Of a stretch of 64,000 nucleotides of DNA, positions 24,800-35,069 are shown one piece after another (the stretch's first letter is position 1; each line of letters begins with the position of its first letter). The DNA comes from Actinomadura coerulea (GTDB lineage: Bacteria; Actinomycetota; Actinomycetes; Streptosporangiales; Streptosporangiaceae). The notes under the pieces are model-generated. The model worked only from the letters and a program-made list of their open reading frames with translations. It was not told the origin of the DNA and did no database searches. A program made the position numbers and the translations under genes. Location: the NCBI RefSeq assembly GCF_014208105.1, contig NZ_JACHMQ010000001.1, forward strand, positions 186,001 to 250,000. The letters are read 5' to 3'.

Positions 24800-26017
24800 A
24801 TGTCTCCTTCAGGCCCCGACGCGGCCGCCCGCGAGCTGGTCGTCCTCGGCTCCACCGGTTCCATCGGCACCCAGGCGCTGGACGTGGTCCGCCGCAACCC
24901 CGGCCGGTTCCGGGTGACGGGGCTGGCGGCCGGCGGCGGGCGGGTCGACCTGCTGGCCGAGCAGGCGCTGGAGTTCCGCCCCGAGGTCGTCGCGGTGGCC
25001 AGGGCCTCCGCCGCCCAGGAACTCCAGCTCGCCTTCTACGCCGAGGCCAAGCGGCGCGGCTACTCCTCCGGGGACTACCCCATCCCCAAGATCGTGGCAG
25101 GTCCCGAGGCGGTCGCCGAGGTCGCCGCCTGGCCGTGCGAGGTGGTGCTCAACGGGGTGACCGGCGCCCTCGGCCTCGCCTCGACGCTGGCCGCGCTGGA
25201 CGCGGGGCGCACCCTCGCCCTCGCCAACAAGGAGTCGCTCATCGTCGGCGGCCCCCTCGTCAAGGAGCGGGCGCGCCCGGGGCAGATCGTCCCCGTCGAC
25301 TCCGAGCACTCGGCGCTCGCCCAGTGCCTGCGCGGCGGGCGGGCCGAGGAGGTGCGGCGGCTCGTGCTCACCGCGAGCGGCGGGCCCTTCCGGGGGCGCG
25401 CCCGCGACGAGCTGACCGGGGTCACCCCGGAGCAGGCGCTGAACCACCCGACCTGGGACATGGGCCCGGTCGTCACGATCAACTCCGCGACCCTCGTCAA
25501 CAAGGGCCTGGAGGTCATCGAGGCGCACCTGCTCTTCGACGTCCCGATGGACCGCATCGAGGTCATGGTGCACCCGCAGTCGGTCATCCACTCGATGGTC
25601 GAGTTCACCGACGGCTCCACGCTGGCGCAGGCGAGCCCGCCCGACATGCGCCTGCCGATCGCGCTCGGCATCGACTGGCCCGACCGGGTGCCGGACGCCG
25701 CGCCCGGCGTCGACTGGACCAGGGCGCACACCTGGGAGCTGTTCCCCCTGGACGACGAGGCCTTCCCCGCCGTCGCGCTGGCGCGCCGCGCCGGCGAGCT
25801 GGGCGGGACGGTCCCCGCCGTCTACAACGCCGCCAACGAGGAATGCGTGGACGCGTTCCGCGCGGAACGGCTCCCGTTCCTCGGGATAGTCGACACTGTC
25901 GCGCGGGTAGTGGAGGAGCACGGTTCGGGCACCGCCGGAGACCTGACGCTCGACGACGTCCTCGCGGCGGACACCTGGGCGCGGGCCAGGGCCAGGGAAC
26001 TGACCGCGACCGTCTGA
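24800..26017 (+). CDS. dxr: 1-deoxy-D-xylulose 5-phosphate reductoisomerase
   Basis: A 405-residue second enzyme of the MEP isoprenoid pathway, converting DXP to 2-C-methyl-D-erythritol 4-phosphate with NADPH. The NADPH loop is [11 protein letters not shown] (about 15-25). Catalytic and metal residues are in [11 protein letters not shown] and [20 protein letters not shown], and the flexible loop is in [12 protein letters not shown]. The C-terminal domain carries [11 protein letters not shown]. Length is normal. GGAGG lies 4 nt before the ATG. It heads the conserved dxr-rip-ispG block. Confidence 0.97.
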   Translation: MSPSGPDAAARELVVLGSTGSIGTQALDVVRRNPGRFRVTGLAAGGGRVDLLAEQALEFRPEVVAVARASAAQELQLAFYAEAKRRGYSSGDYPIPKIVAGPEAVAEVAAWPCEVVLNGVTGALGLASTLAALDAGRTLALANKESLIVGGPLVKERARPGQIVPVDSEHSALAQCLRGGRAEEVRRLVLTASGGPFRGRARDELTGVTPEQALNHPTWDMGPVVTINSATLVNKGLEVIEAHLLFDVPMDRIEVMVHPQSVIHSMVEFTDGSTLAQASPPDMRLPIALGIDWPDRVPDAAPGVDWTRAHTWELFPLDDEAFPAVALARRAGELGGTVPAVYNAANEECVDAFRAERLPFLGIVDTVARVVEEHGSGTAGDLTLDDVLAADTWARARARELTATV

Positions 26018-26057
26018 TCCGGGGGCCCGCCCCGGGCGGAACCTCGGAGGGGACCCG

Positions 26058-27254
26058 ATGGCCTTCTTCCTCGGCGCGGTGGCGTTCGTGGTGGCGCTAC
26101 TGGTCTCGGTGATGCTCCATGAGGGCGGGCACCTCCTCACCGCCAAGCGGTTCGGAATGAAGGCCACGCAGTACTTCGTGGGTTTCGGTCCGACCCTGTG
26201 GTCCACCCGCCGGGGCGAGACGGAGTACGGCGTGAAGGCGATCCCGCTGGGCGGCTTCGTCAAGATCGTCGGCTACACGCCGCTGGAGGAGATCCCCGCC
26301 GCGGACCGTCCGCGCGCCTTCTACCGGCAGCCCGCCGGCCGGCGCGCGGTCGTCATCACGGCCGGGGTCGTCGCCAACCTCGTGTTCGCGTTCCTGCTGC
26401 TCATGGTGATGGCCATGACGATCGGCGTGCGGGAGCCCGGCACGGTGACCAGCACGGTCGAGTCGGTCACGACGTGCGTGCCCGCCTCGCTGTCCAGCGG
26501 CTGCGGCGGGAACCGGCCGCCTTCCCCCGCCGCCCGGTCCGGGCTGCGCGCCGGTGACCGCGTCGTCTCGTTCGACGGCACCGCGGTCTCCGACTGGCAG
26601 GGGCTCACCAGGGCGATCGACGCGGCCGAGCCGGGCCGGACGGTGACGGTCGTGGTCGTGCGGCCGGGCGCGCCGAGGCCGGTGACGCTGCCGATCACGC
26701 TCGCGGACGTGGACGGGCGGGCGTTCGTCGGCATGTCGGCCAAGGTCGCCGGCGCCGGGTACGAGCGGACCGGGCCGCTCAACGCGGCGGTGTTCGGCGC
26801 GGAGGGCATCGGCCGCACCGTCGCCGGCATCGGGCGGGCCGCCGCGGACCTGCCCTCCGCCGTCCCGAGGCTGTTCTCGCCCGAGCGGGGGAGCACGCCC
26901 GGCGGACAGGTCGGCAGCGTGGTCGGCGCCACCGAGGTGTCCGGGCAGATCTTCTCCGCCCAGAGCTCCGCCCGCGACAAGCTCGCCCTCTACCTGTCGC
27001 TCGTCGTCTCGGTGAACATCTTCCTCGGCGTGCTCAACGTCCTGCCCCTCCTCCCGCTGGACGGCGGGCACCTCGCGGTCGTCGCCTACGAGCGGGCGCG
27101 GGCCGGCGTCAACCGGATCAGGGGACGGCCGGATCCGGGCACCGTGGACATGACCCGGCTCATGCCCTTGACATACCTGGCCGTCCTGGTGCTGGTGGGA
27201 TTCGGCGTGCTGCTGATTCTCGCGGACGTGCTCAACCCCCTCCGACTGCCGTAA
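26058..27254 (+). CDS. rip1: Site-2 intramembrane zinc metalloprotease (Rip1/RseP family)
   Basis: A 398-residue membrane protease of the M50 family that cleaves anti-sigma factors or other single-span proteins inside the membrane. The zinc site HEGGH is at 21-25 in the first helix; a PDZ domain (about 140-225) contains SGLRAGDRVVSFDG. The second catalytic motif LPLLPLDGGH and a C-terminal helix follow. In M. tuberculosis the gene between dxr and ispG is rip1, the same position as here. It is therefore probably the envelope-stress site-2 protease of this organism. Confidence 0.95.
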   Translation: MAFFLGAVAFVVALLVSVMLHEGGHLLTAKRFGMKATQYFVGFGPTLWSTRRGETEYGVKAIPLGGFVKIVGYTPLEEIPAADRPRAFYRQPAGRRAVVITAGVVANLVFAFLLLMVMAMTIGVREPGTVTSTVESVTTCVPASLSSGCGGNRPPSPAARSGLRAGDRVVSFDGTAVSDWQGLTRAIDAAEPGRTVTVVVVRPGAPRPVTLPITLADVDGRAFVGMSAKVAGAGYERTGPLNAAVFGAEGIGRTVAGIGRAAADLPSAVPRLFSPERGSTPGGQVGSVVGATEVSGQIFSAQSSARDKLALYLSLVVSVNIFLGVLNVLPLLPLDGGHLAVVAYERARAGVNRIRGRPDPGTVDMTRLMPLTYLAVLVLVGFGVLLILADVLNPLRLP

Positions 27255-27371
27255 TGACGTGAAACGTTTACCGAGTGTGCTCAAATGGTCACACTGGTCG
27301 AAGCCGGGTGCCGTCAACTCAGCCGCGCGGAGCACCTAGGCTTTGTACGGGGCCGAAAATTGAGGAGAGGG

Positions 27372-28565
27372 ATGAGCGTTTCACTGGGTATACCGAGCGT
27401 TCGCGGCGAAGGCGACGGGCAGGGGGCGCCGGAACCGATCGCGCCCCGCCGCAGATCCCGGCAGATCATGGTCGGCGACGTCCCGGTGGGCGGCGACGCC
27501 CCCGTGTCGGTGCAGTCGATGACCACGACCCTCACCGCCGACGTGAACGCCACGCTCCAGCAGATCGCGGAACTGACCGCGTCCGGATGCCAGATCGTCC
27601 GCGTCGCGGTGCCGTCGCAGGACGACGCCGAGGCGCTGCCGGCGATCGCGCGCAAGTCGCCGATCCCCGTCATCGCCGACATCCACTTCCAGCCCAAGTA
27701 CGTGTTCGCGGCGATCGACGCCGGGTGCGCGGCCGTCCGCGTCAACCCGGGCAACATCAAGAAGTTCGACGACCGGGTCGGCGAGATCGCCCGCGCCGCC
27801 AAGGACGCGGGCGTCCCGATCCGCATCGGGGTGAACGCCGGCTCGCTGGACAAGCGCCTGCTGGAGAAGTACGGCAGGGCCACCCCCGACGCGCTGGTCG
27901 AGTCGGCGCTGTGGGAGTGCTCGCTGTTCGAGGAGCACGACTTCCGCGACATCAAGATCTCGGTCAAGCACAACGACCCGGTCGTGATGATCGAGGCGTA
28001 CCGGAAGCTGGCGGCGGCCTGCGACTACCCGCTGCACCTCGGCGTGACCGAGGCGGGCCCGGCGTTCCAGGGCACGATCAAGTCGGCCGTCGCGTTCGGC
28101 GCGCTGCTGGCGGAGGGCATCGGCGACACGATCCGCGTCTCGCTGTCGGCGCCGCCGGTCGAGGAGGTCAAGGTCGGCACGGCGATCCTGGAGTCGCTCG
28201 GGCTGCGTACGCGCGGCCTGGAGATCGTCTCCTGCCCCTCCTGCGGTCGCGCGCAGGTGGACGTGTACTCGCTGGCCGAGCAGGTCACCGCCGGGCTGAA
28301 GGACTTCCCGGTCCCCCTGCGCGTCGCCGTGATGGGCTGCGTGGTGAACGGTCCCGGCGAGGCCCGCGAGGCCGACCTCGGCGTCGCCTCGGGCAACGGC
28401 AAGGGCCAGATCTTCGTCAAGGGGCAGGTCGTCAAGACCGTCCCGGAGGCGCAGATCGTCGAGACCCTGATCGAGGAGGCGATGCGCATCGCCGACGAGA
28501 TGGGCATCGAGATCGGCGAGGACGGCACGGTCTCCGGACCGGGCGCCGACGTGGTGGTCGGCTGA
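27372..28565 (+). CDS. ispG: 4-hydroxy-3-methylbut-2-enyl diphosphate synthase
   Basis: A 397-residue iron-sulfur enzyme making HMBPP in the MEP pathway. It has an N-terminal TIM barrel ([30 protein letters not shown]) and a C-terminal [4Fe-4S] domain with ligands in SCPSCGR and [14 protein letters not shown]. Length is typical of the two-domain bacterial form. GAGGAGAGGG precedes the ATG. It is followed by a strong intrinsic terminator, which ends the dxr-rip-ispG unit. Confidence 0.97.
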   Translation: MSVSLGIPSVRGEGDGQGAPEPIAPRRRSRQIMVGDVPVGGDAPVSVQSMTTTLTADVNATLQQIAELTASGCQIVRVAVPSQDDAEALPAIARKSPIPVIADIHFQPKYVFAAIDAGCAAVRVNPGNIKKFDDRVGEIARAAKDAGVPIRIGVNAGSLDKRLLEKYGRATPDALVESALWECSLFEEHDFRDIKISVKHNDPVVMIEAYRKLAAACDYPLHLGVTEAGPAFQGTIKSAVAFGALLAEGIGDTIRVSLSAPPVEEVKVGTAILESLGLRTRGLEIVSCPSCGRAQVDVYSLAEQVTAGLKDFPVPLRVAVMGCVVNGPGEAREADLGVASGNGKGQIFVKGQVVKTVPEAQIVETLIEEAMRIADEMGIEIGEDGTVSGPGADVVVG

Positions 28566-28621
28566 CCGCCGCGTCCGGGCCGGCGCCCGCGCTCCGGCCG
28601 GCGCCGTAACGGGGCTTTCAG

Positions 28622-28651
28622 GGCCCCGGGTCTGACGACCCGGGGCCTTTT
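28622..28651 (+). terminator. Intrinsic terminator after ispG
   Basis: GGCCCCGGGTC-TGAC-GACCCGGGGCC is a perfect 11-bp stem with a 4-nt loop, followed directly by TTTT. Confidence 0.92.
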
Positions 28652-28815
28652 CGTATGCCCGGAACCCGCCCCGGAGCTGGGCATCCGCGACCGGAACGTC
28701 TGGAGTTATCACAGAGTTCCGCTGATCTTGTCACGATTCCGCATCCACTCTGATGGCCCTCTGTCGGGCGGTGCGCCCGAACCGCCACAATCTTCACTCA
28801 TTTACCCGTATGTCT

Positions 28816-28830
28816 GACTCAATCGGAGTC
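28816..28830. promoter_or_regulatory. Inverted repeat GACTC-N5-GAGTC
   Basis: Short inverted repeat 18 bp before the GTG of the first secreted hydrolase; a possible operator, but the arms are only 5 bp. Confidence 0.25.
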
Positions 28831-28848
28831 GGCACGATAGGGGGATAT

Positions 28849-30510
28849 GTGAAGAGGATCGTTGTCGTGGCCGCGGTGGCCGGGCTCGGTCTCACCGGCC
28901 TCGGCGCCACAAGCGCACAGGCCGCGAGCCCCTCCGCCGGAACGGCCGGAGGGTTCAACCCCTCGGCGGCCGAGTGGCACGCCTGCCCCGCGGACTTCGT
29001 CCAGACGGTGCACAACCTGTACGACGGGCTGTACCCCGTCTCCAAGATCGTCCAGTGCGCCGAGCTGTCGGTGCCGATGGACTACGCCAAGCCGCAGGGC
29101 AAGAAGATCACGATCCAGCTCACCAGGACGCCGCACACCGGCTCCGGTGCGGCCAAGGGCGACATCGTGGTCAACCCCGGCGGGCCGGGCGGCGGCGGCG
29201 CGCTGTTCGGGCCGCGGGTGTTCGCGCAGAACTCCGCCCCGATGCGCGAGGCCTACAACGTCATCGGCTTCGACCCGCGCGGCGTCGGCATGAGCGTCCC
29301 GGCCCTGAGCTGCGACCCGAACTACACCAACGCCCCGCGTCCGGACTACGGCACCGGCGACCGCAAGTCGGTCGCCACGTGGCTGAAGCTGTCCAAGGGC
29401 TACGCCGAGGCGTGCGGCAAGGCCGACAAGACCGGGCTGCTCAACCACATCAAGACGATCGACTCGGTCAACGACGTGGAGTCGATCCGGCGGGCGCTCG
29501 GCAACAAGAAGCTCGACTACTACGGCGCCTCCTACGGCACCTACCTCGGCTCCACCTACGCCACCGTCTACCCCAAGAACGTCGGGAAGATGGTGCTGGA
29601 CGGCAACGTCGGCCCGTCCGACGCCTGGTACGAGGCCAACCTCAACCAGGACGCCCAGTTCGACATCAACATCGACTACTACTTCGGCTGGGTGGCCAAG
29701 TACGACTCGGTGTACCACCTCGGCACCACGCAGAAGCAGGTCCGGAGCTTCTTCTACGACCTGCGCGCGAAGCTCAAGAACAAGCCGGTCTACTACGCCG
29801 ACCCCGACAGCGGGCAGACGCTCGCCGTCGGACCGGACGAGCTGACCGACGTGATCCTGAACGCCGGGTACCGGCGCAGCCAGGCCATCTGGCACGGGTA
29901 CGCGGCCGCGCTGTCGGCCTTCAAGTCGGGCGATGTCGCCACGTTCGCGCAGACCTACGGTGCGCCGACGACCGGCGGCTCCGACGACAACGGGTACGCC
30001 GTCTACCTCGGCGTGCAGTGCACCGACGTCCAGTGGCCGCTGAGCTGGAACAAGTGGCAGCGCGACAACGAGCGGGTCAATAGGAAGCACCCGTTCGAGA
30101 CCTGGGCCAACGCCTGGTACAACGCCCCGTGCCTGTACTGGCCCGCCAAGGCCGGCAAGCCGGTGAACATCGGCCACACCCGCGACCTGCCGCGCAACAT
30201 CCTCATGTTCCAGTCGACCGCGGACGCGGCCACGCCGTACGCGGGCGCGCTGGAGATGCACCGCCGGCTCAAGGGCTCGCGCCTGGTCGTCCAGGACGGC
30301 GACCGCACGCACTGCATCGTGCACCGCGGCTCCGCCCAGGTGGACGCCTACTTCGACGCCTACTTCCTGCGGGGAGAGCGTCCGGAGCAGAGCACCGTCC
30401 ACGTCCCGCAGCTCGGTGACCCGAAGCCGCCGTCCACGGCGACCGCCAGGACGCTGAGCGGCACGGGCTCGCTGAAGGCCGCGCAGCTGCAGGCCGACGT
30501 CATCCGCTGA
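28849..30510 (+). CDS. Secreted alpha/beta-hydrolase, TAP-type peptidase (copy 1)
   Basis: A 553-residue exported hydrolase of the Streptomyces tripeptidyl-aminopeptidase (TAP/SlpD-like) family. It has a Sec signal with an AQAA site near residue 24, an alpha/beta-hydrolase domain with oxyanion stretch NPGGPGGGG, and nucleophile Ser in YGASYGTYLG. A TAP C-terminal domain has the acid in TADAATPYAG and the His in DRTHCIVHRG. It should cleave short peptides from protein N-termini outside the cell. I place the start at GTG 28849, where copies 1 and 2 align (GTG AAR AGG ATC GTT) and GGGG precedes. It is followed by a hairpin terminator. Confidence 0.88.
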   Translation: MKRIVVVAAVAGLGLTGLGATSAQAASPSAGTAGGFNPSAAEWHACPADFVQTVHNLYDGLYPVSKIVQCAELSVPMDYAKPQGKKITIQLTRTPHTGSGAAKGDIVVNPGGPGGGGALFGPRVFAQNSAPMREAYNVIGFDPRGVGMSVPALSCDPNYTNAPRPDYGTGDRKSVATWLKLSKGYAEACGKADKTGLLNHIKTIDSVNDVESIRRALGNKKLDYYGASYGTYLGSTYATVYPKNVGKMVLDGNVGPSDAWYEANLNQDAQFDINIDYYFGWVAKYDSVYHLGTTQKQVRSFFYDLRAKLKNKPVYYADPDSGQTLAVGPDELTDVILNAGYRRSQAIWHGYAAALSAFKSGDVATFAQTYGAPTTGGSDDNGYAVYLGVQCTDVQWPLSWNKWQRDNERVNRKHPFETWANAWYNAPCLYWPAKAGKPVNIGHTRDLPRNILMFQSTADAATPYAGALEMHRRLKGSRLVVQDGDRTHCIVHRGSAQVDAYFDAYFLRGERPEQSTVHVPQLGDPKPPSTATARTLSGTGSLKAAQLQADVIR

Positions 30511-30532
30511 CGCCGGTCACCGCCCACGCGGT

Positions 30533-30564
30533 CCGGACCCCGGGGAGCGGTCCCCGGGGTCCGG
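30533..30564 (+). terminator. Long hairpin after first TAP-type gene
   Basis: CCGGACCCCGGGGA-GCGG-TCCCCGGGGTCCGG is a perfect 14-bp stem with a tetraloop. It lacks a T-tract, as is common for actinobacterial terminators. Confidence 0.8.
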
Positions 30565-30675
30565 CACCCGCCGGCACGCGGCCGGCGGCACACAGGTAGT
30601 ACGCAACAGCCACGCATCGGCGACACCCCCCTCCGGCATGGCGCCGGCCCGGAGTCGCCGATCTGAGGGGGTCAA

Positions 30676-32277
30676 GTGAAAAGGATCGTTCTCGTCGCGA
30701 CCGCTGCGGTCGTGGCGGCGGGCGGCGCAGGGTTCGCCGTCTCCGCGAGCGCGGACACCGGGGGCTCCGGTGCCGCCGCGGTCGCGGCCAAGGGCATCGA
30801 CTGGGGCAAGTGCGAGGTCAGCGGCCCTAGCGACCCGATGAACAAGGCCGAGTGCGCCCAGGTCGAGGTGCCCCTCGACTACGGCCGGCCCAACGGCCGC
30901 AAGATCTCCATCGCGGTGTCGCGCTTCCGGCACACCGACGAGAAGAACTACCAGGGGACCCTGTTCGTGAACCCCGGCGGCCCGGGCGGCAGCGGCCTCC
31001 AGTACGCGCCCGCCCTCGCCCGCTGGATCGGCGGCACCGGCCACGCCGACGTCGCCGCCAAGTACGACATCATCGGCTTCGACCCGCGCGGCGTCGGCTC
31101 CAGCAAGCCGGCGCTGAGCTGCGACCCGAACTTCTCCGACCCGATCCGGCCGGACTACGTCCCCTCCTCCGCCAAGGAGGAGAAGGCCTGGATCGCCAAG
31201 TCGAGGAAGTACGCGCAGGACTGCGCGAAGAAGTTCGGCTGGCTGCTGCCGCACATGCGCACCACCGACGCCGCGCGCGACGTCGACGCGATCCGCGCCG
31301 CCCTCGGCCAGGACAAGATCAGCTGGTACGGCTTCTCGTACGGCACCTACTTCGGCGCCACCTACGCCACGCTCTTCCCCAAGCGCGTGAAGCGGATGGT
31401 GCTGGACGGCAACGTCAACCCGAAGACGGTCTGGTACGACGCCCAGCTCGAGCAGGACAAGGCCTTCGAGCACAACATGAAGGCCTGGTGGGCCTGGATC
31501 GCCAAGTACGACTCGCTCTACCACCTCGGCAAGAGCGAGAAGGCCGTCGAGGCCAAGTACTACGCCGTCCGCGCGGCCGCGAAGAAGGCGCCGATCGGCG
31601 GCCAGATGGGCCCGGACGAGCTGGACGACACCGTGCTGTCCGCCGGCTACAACACCGGCTACTACATCCCGTTCGCGCAGGCGCTCTCGGCGTGGGTCAA
31701 CGACAAGGACGCCTCCGGGCTCCTCGACTGGATGAGCCCCGGCGGCGACGACAACGGCTTCGCCGTCTACAACGCCGTCCAGGCCGCCGACGCCCGCTGG
31801 CCGCGCAACTGGCGCAAGTGGCACCACGACGCCGCGAAGCTCTACCGGCAGGGCTACAGGTTCAACACCTGGAGCAACGTCTGGTTCAACGCCCCGGTCG
31901 CCTTCTGGCCGTTCCAGGGCGGGCCGGAGTTCAAGCTGAAGGGCGCCAAGGGCCTGGCGGGCATGCTGCTCGTCCAGTCCACCCAGGACGCGGCGACCCC
32001 GGTCGCGGGCGGTGTGGAGATGCACAAGGTCTTCCCGTCCTCGCGCCTGGTGTTCGAGGTCGGCGGCAAGACCCACGCCAACACGCTCAACGGCAACGCC
32101 TGCCTGGACGACAAGGTCGCGGCGTACCTCGACACCGGGGCGCTGCCGCAGAGCCACCGGGGCCCGGACGCCTACTGCAAGGCCGTCCCGGCGCTGAACG
32201 ACCCGGACCCGACGGCCATGACCGCGAAGGCCGCGCGCGCCTCCGCGGGCAAGGACCTCCCGGTCGGACGCCCGTAG
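30676..32277 (+). CDS. Secreted alpha/beta-hydrolase, TAP-type peptidase (copy 2)
   Basis: A 533-residue paralogue of the preceding gene. It has a Sec signal (first 25 residues, cleavage near SASADT), NPGGPGGSG, nucleophile Ser in YGFSYGTYFG, acid in TQDAATPVAG and His in GKTHANTLNG. The same DPRGVG, CDPNFSDPIRPDY and WYDAQLEQD segments are conserved with copy 1, showing tandem duplication and divergence. The GTG start follows GAGGGGG. It is Lys-richer than the rest of the window. Confidence 0.88.
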   Translation: MKRIVLVATAAVVAAGGAGFAVSASADTGGSGAAAVAAKGIDWGKCEVSGPSDPMNKAECAQVEVPLDYGRPNGRKISIAVSRFRHTDEKNYQGTLFVNPGGPGGSGLQYAPALARWIGGTGHADVAAKYDIIGFDPRGVGSSKPALSCDPNFSDPIRPDYVPSSAKEEKAWIAKSRKYAQDCAKKFGWLLPHMRTTDAARDVDAIRAALGQDKISWYGFSYGTYFGATYATLFPKRVKRMVLDGNVNPKTVWYDAQLEQDKAFEHNMKAWWAWIAKYDSLYHLGKSEKAVEAKYYAVRAAAKKAPIGGQMGPDELDDTVLSAGYNTGYYIPFAQALSAWVNDKDASGLLDWMSPGGDDNGFAVYNAVQAADARWPRNWRKWHHDAAKLYRQGYRFNTWSNVWFNAPVAFWPFQGGPEFKLKGAKGLAGMLLVQSTQDAATPVAGGVEMHKVFPSSRLVFEVGGKTHANTLNGNACLDDKVAAYLDTGALPQSHRGPDAYCKAVPALNDPDPTAMTAKAARASAGKDLPVGRP

Positions 32278-32473
32278 CGGTCGGCAGTACGGCCATCGGA
32301 TAGTACGCACGCGCGTTCCGCGGTGTGTCCGGCTCGTCCCCGCGGGGGCGGGGTGGGCGCACCGCGGCTCGCTTTGCCGGCGGTTGGTTTCCGGAGGTGG
32401 TCCCGTTTAGGGCTGGAATCGCGCGATCCTCGGGGTGCGCGGTTTCCGGTCGTCCCGCCGGTAGAAAGCGAAC

Positions 32474-34063
32474 GTGCTGAACGACGCTGGAAAGAGGGCC
32501 GCCGCCGGGACGGCGGCCGCCGCGGTCACGCTCGCCGTCGCCGGGGCCGCCGCGCTGGGGACGCCCGCGGACGCCGCCCCCGCCCCCCATCCGAACCCGA
32601 GGCCCGCCGGCCTCGCGTGGAGGTCCTGCCCCGCCAAGGACCCGGTGGAGGGCACCCGGCTCAAGGGCCTGCAGTGCGCGACCCTCCGGGTCCCGCTCGA
32701 CTACGCGGCGCCGACCGGCAGGCAGATCACCCTCGAACTCAGCCGCGCCCGGCACACCGCCTCCAGGTCCAAGGGCGTGGTGCTGCTCAACCGGGGCGGC
32801 CCCGGCGCGCACGGGCGCGACCTGTCCGCGTTCTTCGCGGAGTCGCTGCCGAAGCGGGTCGCCGCGTCCTACGACTGGATCGGCTTCGACCCGCGCGGCG
32901 TGGGCGCCAGCAGGCCCGAGCTGATCTGCGACCCCGGCTACCAGAGCCCTGGCCGCGCCCGTCCCGACACCATCCCCGCGAGTGCGGCGGAGGAGGAGGC
33001 GTGGAAGACCAGGGCGCGGAAGTACGCCGGCGACTGCGCCCGCCGGTACGGCGCGATCCTCCCGCACATGGGCACCGCCGACTGGGCCCGCGACATGGAC
33101 GCCGTGCGCGCCGCCCTCGGCCAGCAGCAGATCAGCTACTTCGGCTACTCGTACGGGACGTACCTCGGCGCGGTGTACGCCACGATGTACCCGCAGCGGG
33201 TCCGCCGCATGGTGCTCGACAGCGTCGTCCGGCCCAGCGGGGTCTGGTACGGCGACAACCTCGACCAGAACGTCGCCTTCGAGAAGCGCATCCACGCGTA
33301 CTTCGCCTGGATCGCCCGCCATCACAAGACCTACCGGCTCGGCGACTCCGGACGGAAGGTGGCCGCCGCGTACGCCAGGGTGCGCGCCGCGCTCAAGGCC
33401 AAGCCGATCGACGGGCGGATCGGGCCCTCCGAACTCGACGAGGCGTTCCTCGCCGACGGGTACGGCGACTACACCTGGGCCGGGCACGCGAGGGCCCTGT
33501 CGGCCTACGCCGTCCGGCGCGACCCGGGCCCGCTGCGCAAGGTGTGGCAGCCGCCGTCACGGCTCGACCAGAACAACTACACGGTCTACAACGCCGTCCA
33601 GTGCCGGGACGCGGCCTGGCCGCGCGACTGGCGGCGCTGGCACGCCGACAGCGAGCGCCTCTACCGTCGCGGCTACCGTTTCGAGACCTGGGGCAACACC
33701 TGGTACAACGCGCCCTGCGCCTTCTGGGGGGTTCCGGGCGGCCCGCCGCCGAGGGTCGGGGGCGGCTCCGCGCTTCCGCCGATCCTGATGGTCCAGGCCA
33801 CCGGGGACGCCGCGACCCCGTATCCGGGCGCGCTGGAGATGCACCGCCGGTTCCCGACGTCCAGGCTGCTCGTCCAGGCGGGCGGGCACAACCACGGCGT
33901 CTCCCTGTCCGGAGACAGGTGCGTCGACGGGGCCGTCGCCGCCTATCTCGGCGGCGGGAGCCTGCCCGCGAACCGGCCGGGGCCGGATCAGAAGTGCGCG
34001 GCCGGGCGCGAACCGGTCGGGTCCAAGGCGGGGAGGGCGGAGCAGGCGGCCGCGCAGCGGTGA
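32474..34063 (+). CDS. Secreted alpha/beta-hydrolase, TAP-type peptidase (copy 3)
   Basis: A 529-residue third paralogue, with GTG start and signal sequence ending ADAAPAP near residue 38. It has LNRGGPGAHG (an Arg replaces the Pro of the NPGGPG oxyanion motif in copies 1 and 2), nucleophile Ser in FGYSYGTYLG, acid in TGDAATPYPG and His in GGHNHGVSLSG. It is more Arg-rich than its neighbours. The changed oxyanion motif may shift specificity. The gap before it (196 bp) allows its own promoter. Confidence 0.85.
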   Translation: MLNDAGKRAAAGTAAAAVTLAVAGAAALGTPADAAPAPHPNPRPAGLAWRSCPAKDPVEGTRLKGLQCATLRVPLDYAAPTGRQITLELSRARHTASRSKGVVLLNRGGPGAHGRDLSAFFAESLPKRVAASYDWIGFDPRGVGASRPELICDPGYQSPGRARPDTIPASAAEEEAWKTRARKYAGDCARRYGAILPHMGTADWARDMDAVRAALGQQQISYFGYSYGTYLGAVYATMYPQRVRRMVLDSVVRPSGVWYGDNLDQNVAFEKRIHAYFAWIARHHKTYRLGDSGRKVAAAYARVRAALKAKPIDGRIGPSELDEAFLADGYGDYTWAGHARALSAYAVRRDPGPLRKVWQPPSRLDQNNYTVYNAVQCRDAAWPRDWRRWHADSERLYRRGYRFETWGNTWYNAPCAFWGVPGGPPPRVGGGSALPPILMVQATGDAATPYPGALEMHRRFPTSRLLVQAGGHNHGVSLSGDRCVDGAVAAYLGGGSLPANRPGPDQKCAAGREPVGSKAGRAEQAAAQR

Positions 34064-34172
34064 CCCCTCCCCGGACGGCGCCGTGATGGAGGCCGCGGAG
34101 GTGTGCGGCCGTCGGACGGCATAGGCTTGGCCGCGTGGAGCTATCAGTGGTGAGGGCCGGGGGCCGGTAGCC

Positions 34173-35021
34173 GTGCGGATGCTGGGCTCGATGCCGGTGC
34201 GCGTGCTGGACGACCGGTACCGCGCGGAGGCCCTCGCGATCCTGGACGCCGACCCGGTGTCCAACGTGTTCGTGAGCTCCCGCGTGCACGCCGCGGGACT
34301 CGACCCGCGCCGCCTCGGCGCCCAGATGTGGGGCTACCTCCGCGACGGCAGGCTCGTCTCGCTGTGCTACTCGGGCGCCAACCTCATCCCGGTCGCGGCC
34401 GGGCCGGAGGCCGTCCGGGCGTTCGCCGAGCGGGCCCAGGCGCAGGGACGGCGCTGCTCGTCCATCGTGGGGCCCGTCGGCGCGGTCGGAGAGCTGTGGG
34501 AGATCCTGGCGCCCTACTGGGGGCCGGCCCGCGCCGTGCGCGCCGCACAGCCGGTGATGGCGACCTCGGCGGTCCCCGACGTGCCCGCCGACCCCGGTGT
34601 GCGGCGGGTCCGGATGGAGGAGTTCGACATCCTCTACCCGGCATGCGTGGCAATGTTCACCGAAGAGGTCGGGGTGTCGCCCAACGCCGGCGACGGGGGC
34701 GTGCTCTACCGGGCCCGCGTCGCCGAGCTGATCCGCGACGGCCGCGCCTTCGCCCGCATCGAGGACGGCCGCGTCATGTTCAAGGCCGAGGTCGGCGCCG
34801 TCACCCCGCGCGCCTGCCAGGTGCAGGGCGTGTGGGTGCCCCCCGACCTGCGGGGGCAGGGCCGGTCGGAGACGGGGATGTCCGCGGTGGTGCGCGAGGC
34901 GCTGCACGGCATCGCGCCGACCGTCTCGCTGTACGTCAACGACTACAACACCCGTGCGCGTGCGGCGTACCGCCGGGTCGGGTTCACCGAACTCGGCTCC
35001 TTCATGTCAATCCTGTTCTGA
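34173..35021 (+). CDS. GNAT acetyltransferase with DUF4081-like N-terminus
   Basis: A 282-residue protein. The N-terminal half (1-135) resembles the DUF4081 domain, and the C-terminal half is a GNAT fold with acetyl-CoA loop VPPDLRGQGRSETGM and terminal YVNDYNTRARAAYRRVGF. In M. tuberculosis the gene immediately after ispG (Rv2867c) has this architecture, so this is its probable orthologue, here displaced by the three peptidase genes. Substrate unknown. The GTG at 34173 is chosen; an ATG two codons downstream is an alternative. Confidence 0.85.
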   Translation: MRMLGSMPVRVLDDRYRAEALAILDADPVSNVFVSSRVHAAGLDPRRLGAQMWGYLRDGRLVSLCYSGANLIPVAAGPEAVRAFAERAQAQGRRCSSIVGPVGAVGELWEILAPYWGPARAVRAAQPVMATSAVPDVPADPGVRRVRMEEFDILYPACVAMFTEEVGVSPNAGDGGVLYRARVAELIRDGRAFARIEDGRVMFKAEVGAVTPRACQVQGVWVPPDLRGQGRSETGMSAVVREALHGIAPTVSLYVNDYNTRARAAYRRVGFTELGSFMSILF

Positions 35022-35069
35022 TTGTCATTGCGTGCCCGATCTGCCCCGGTACCTGAATGGATCTTCCGG

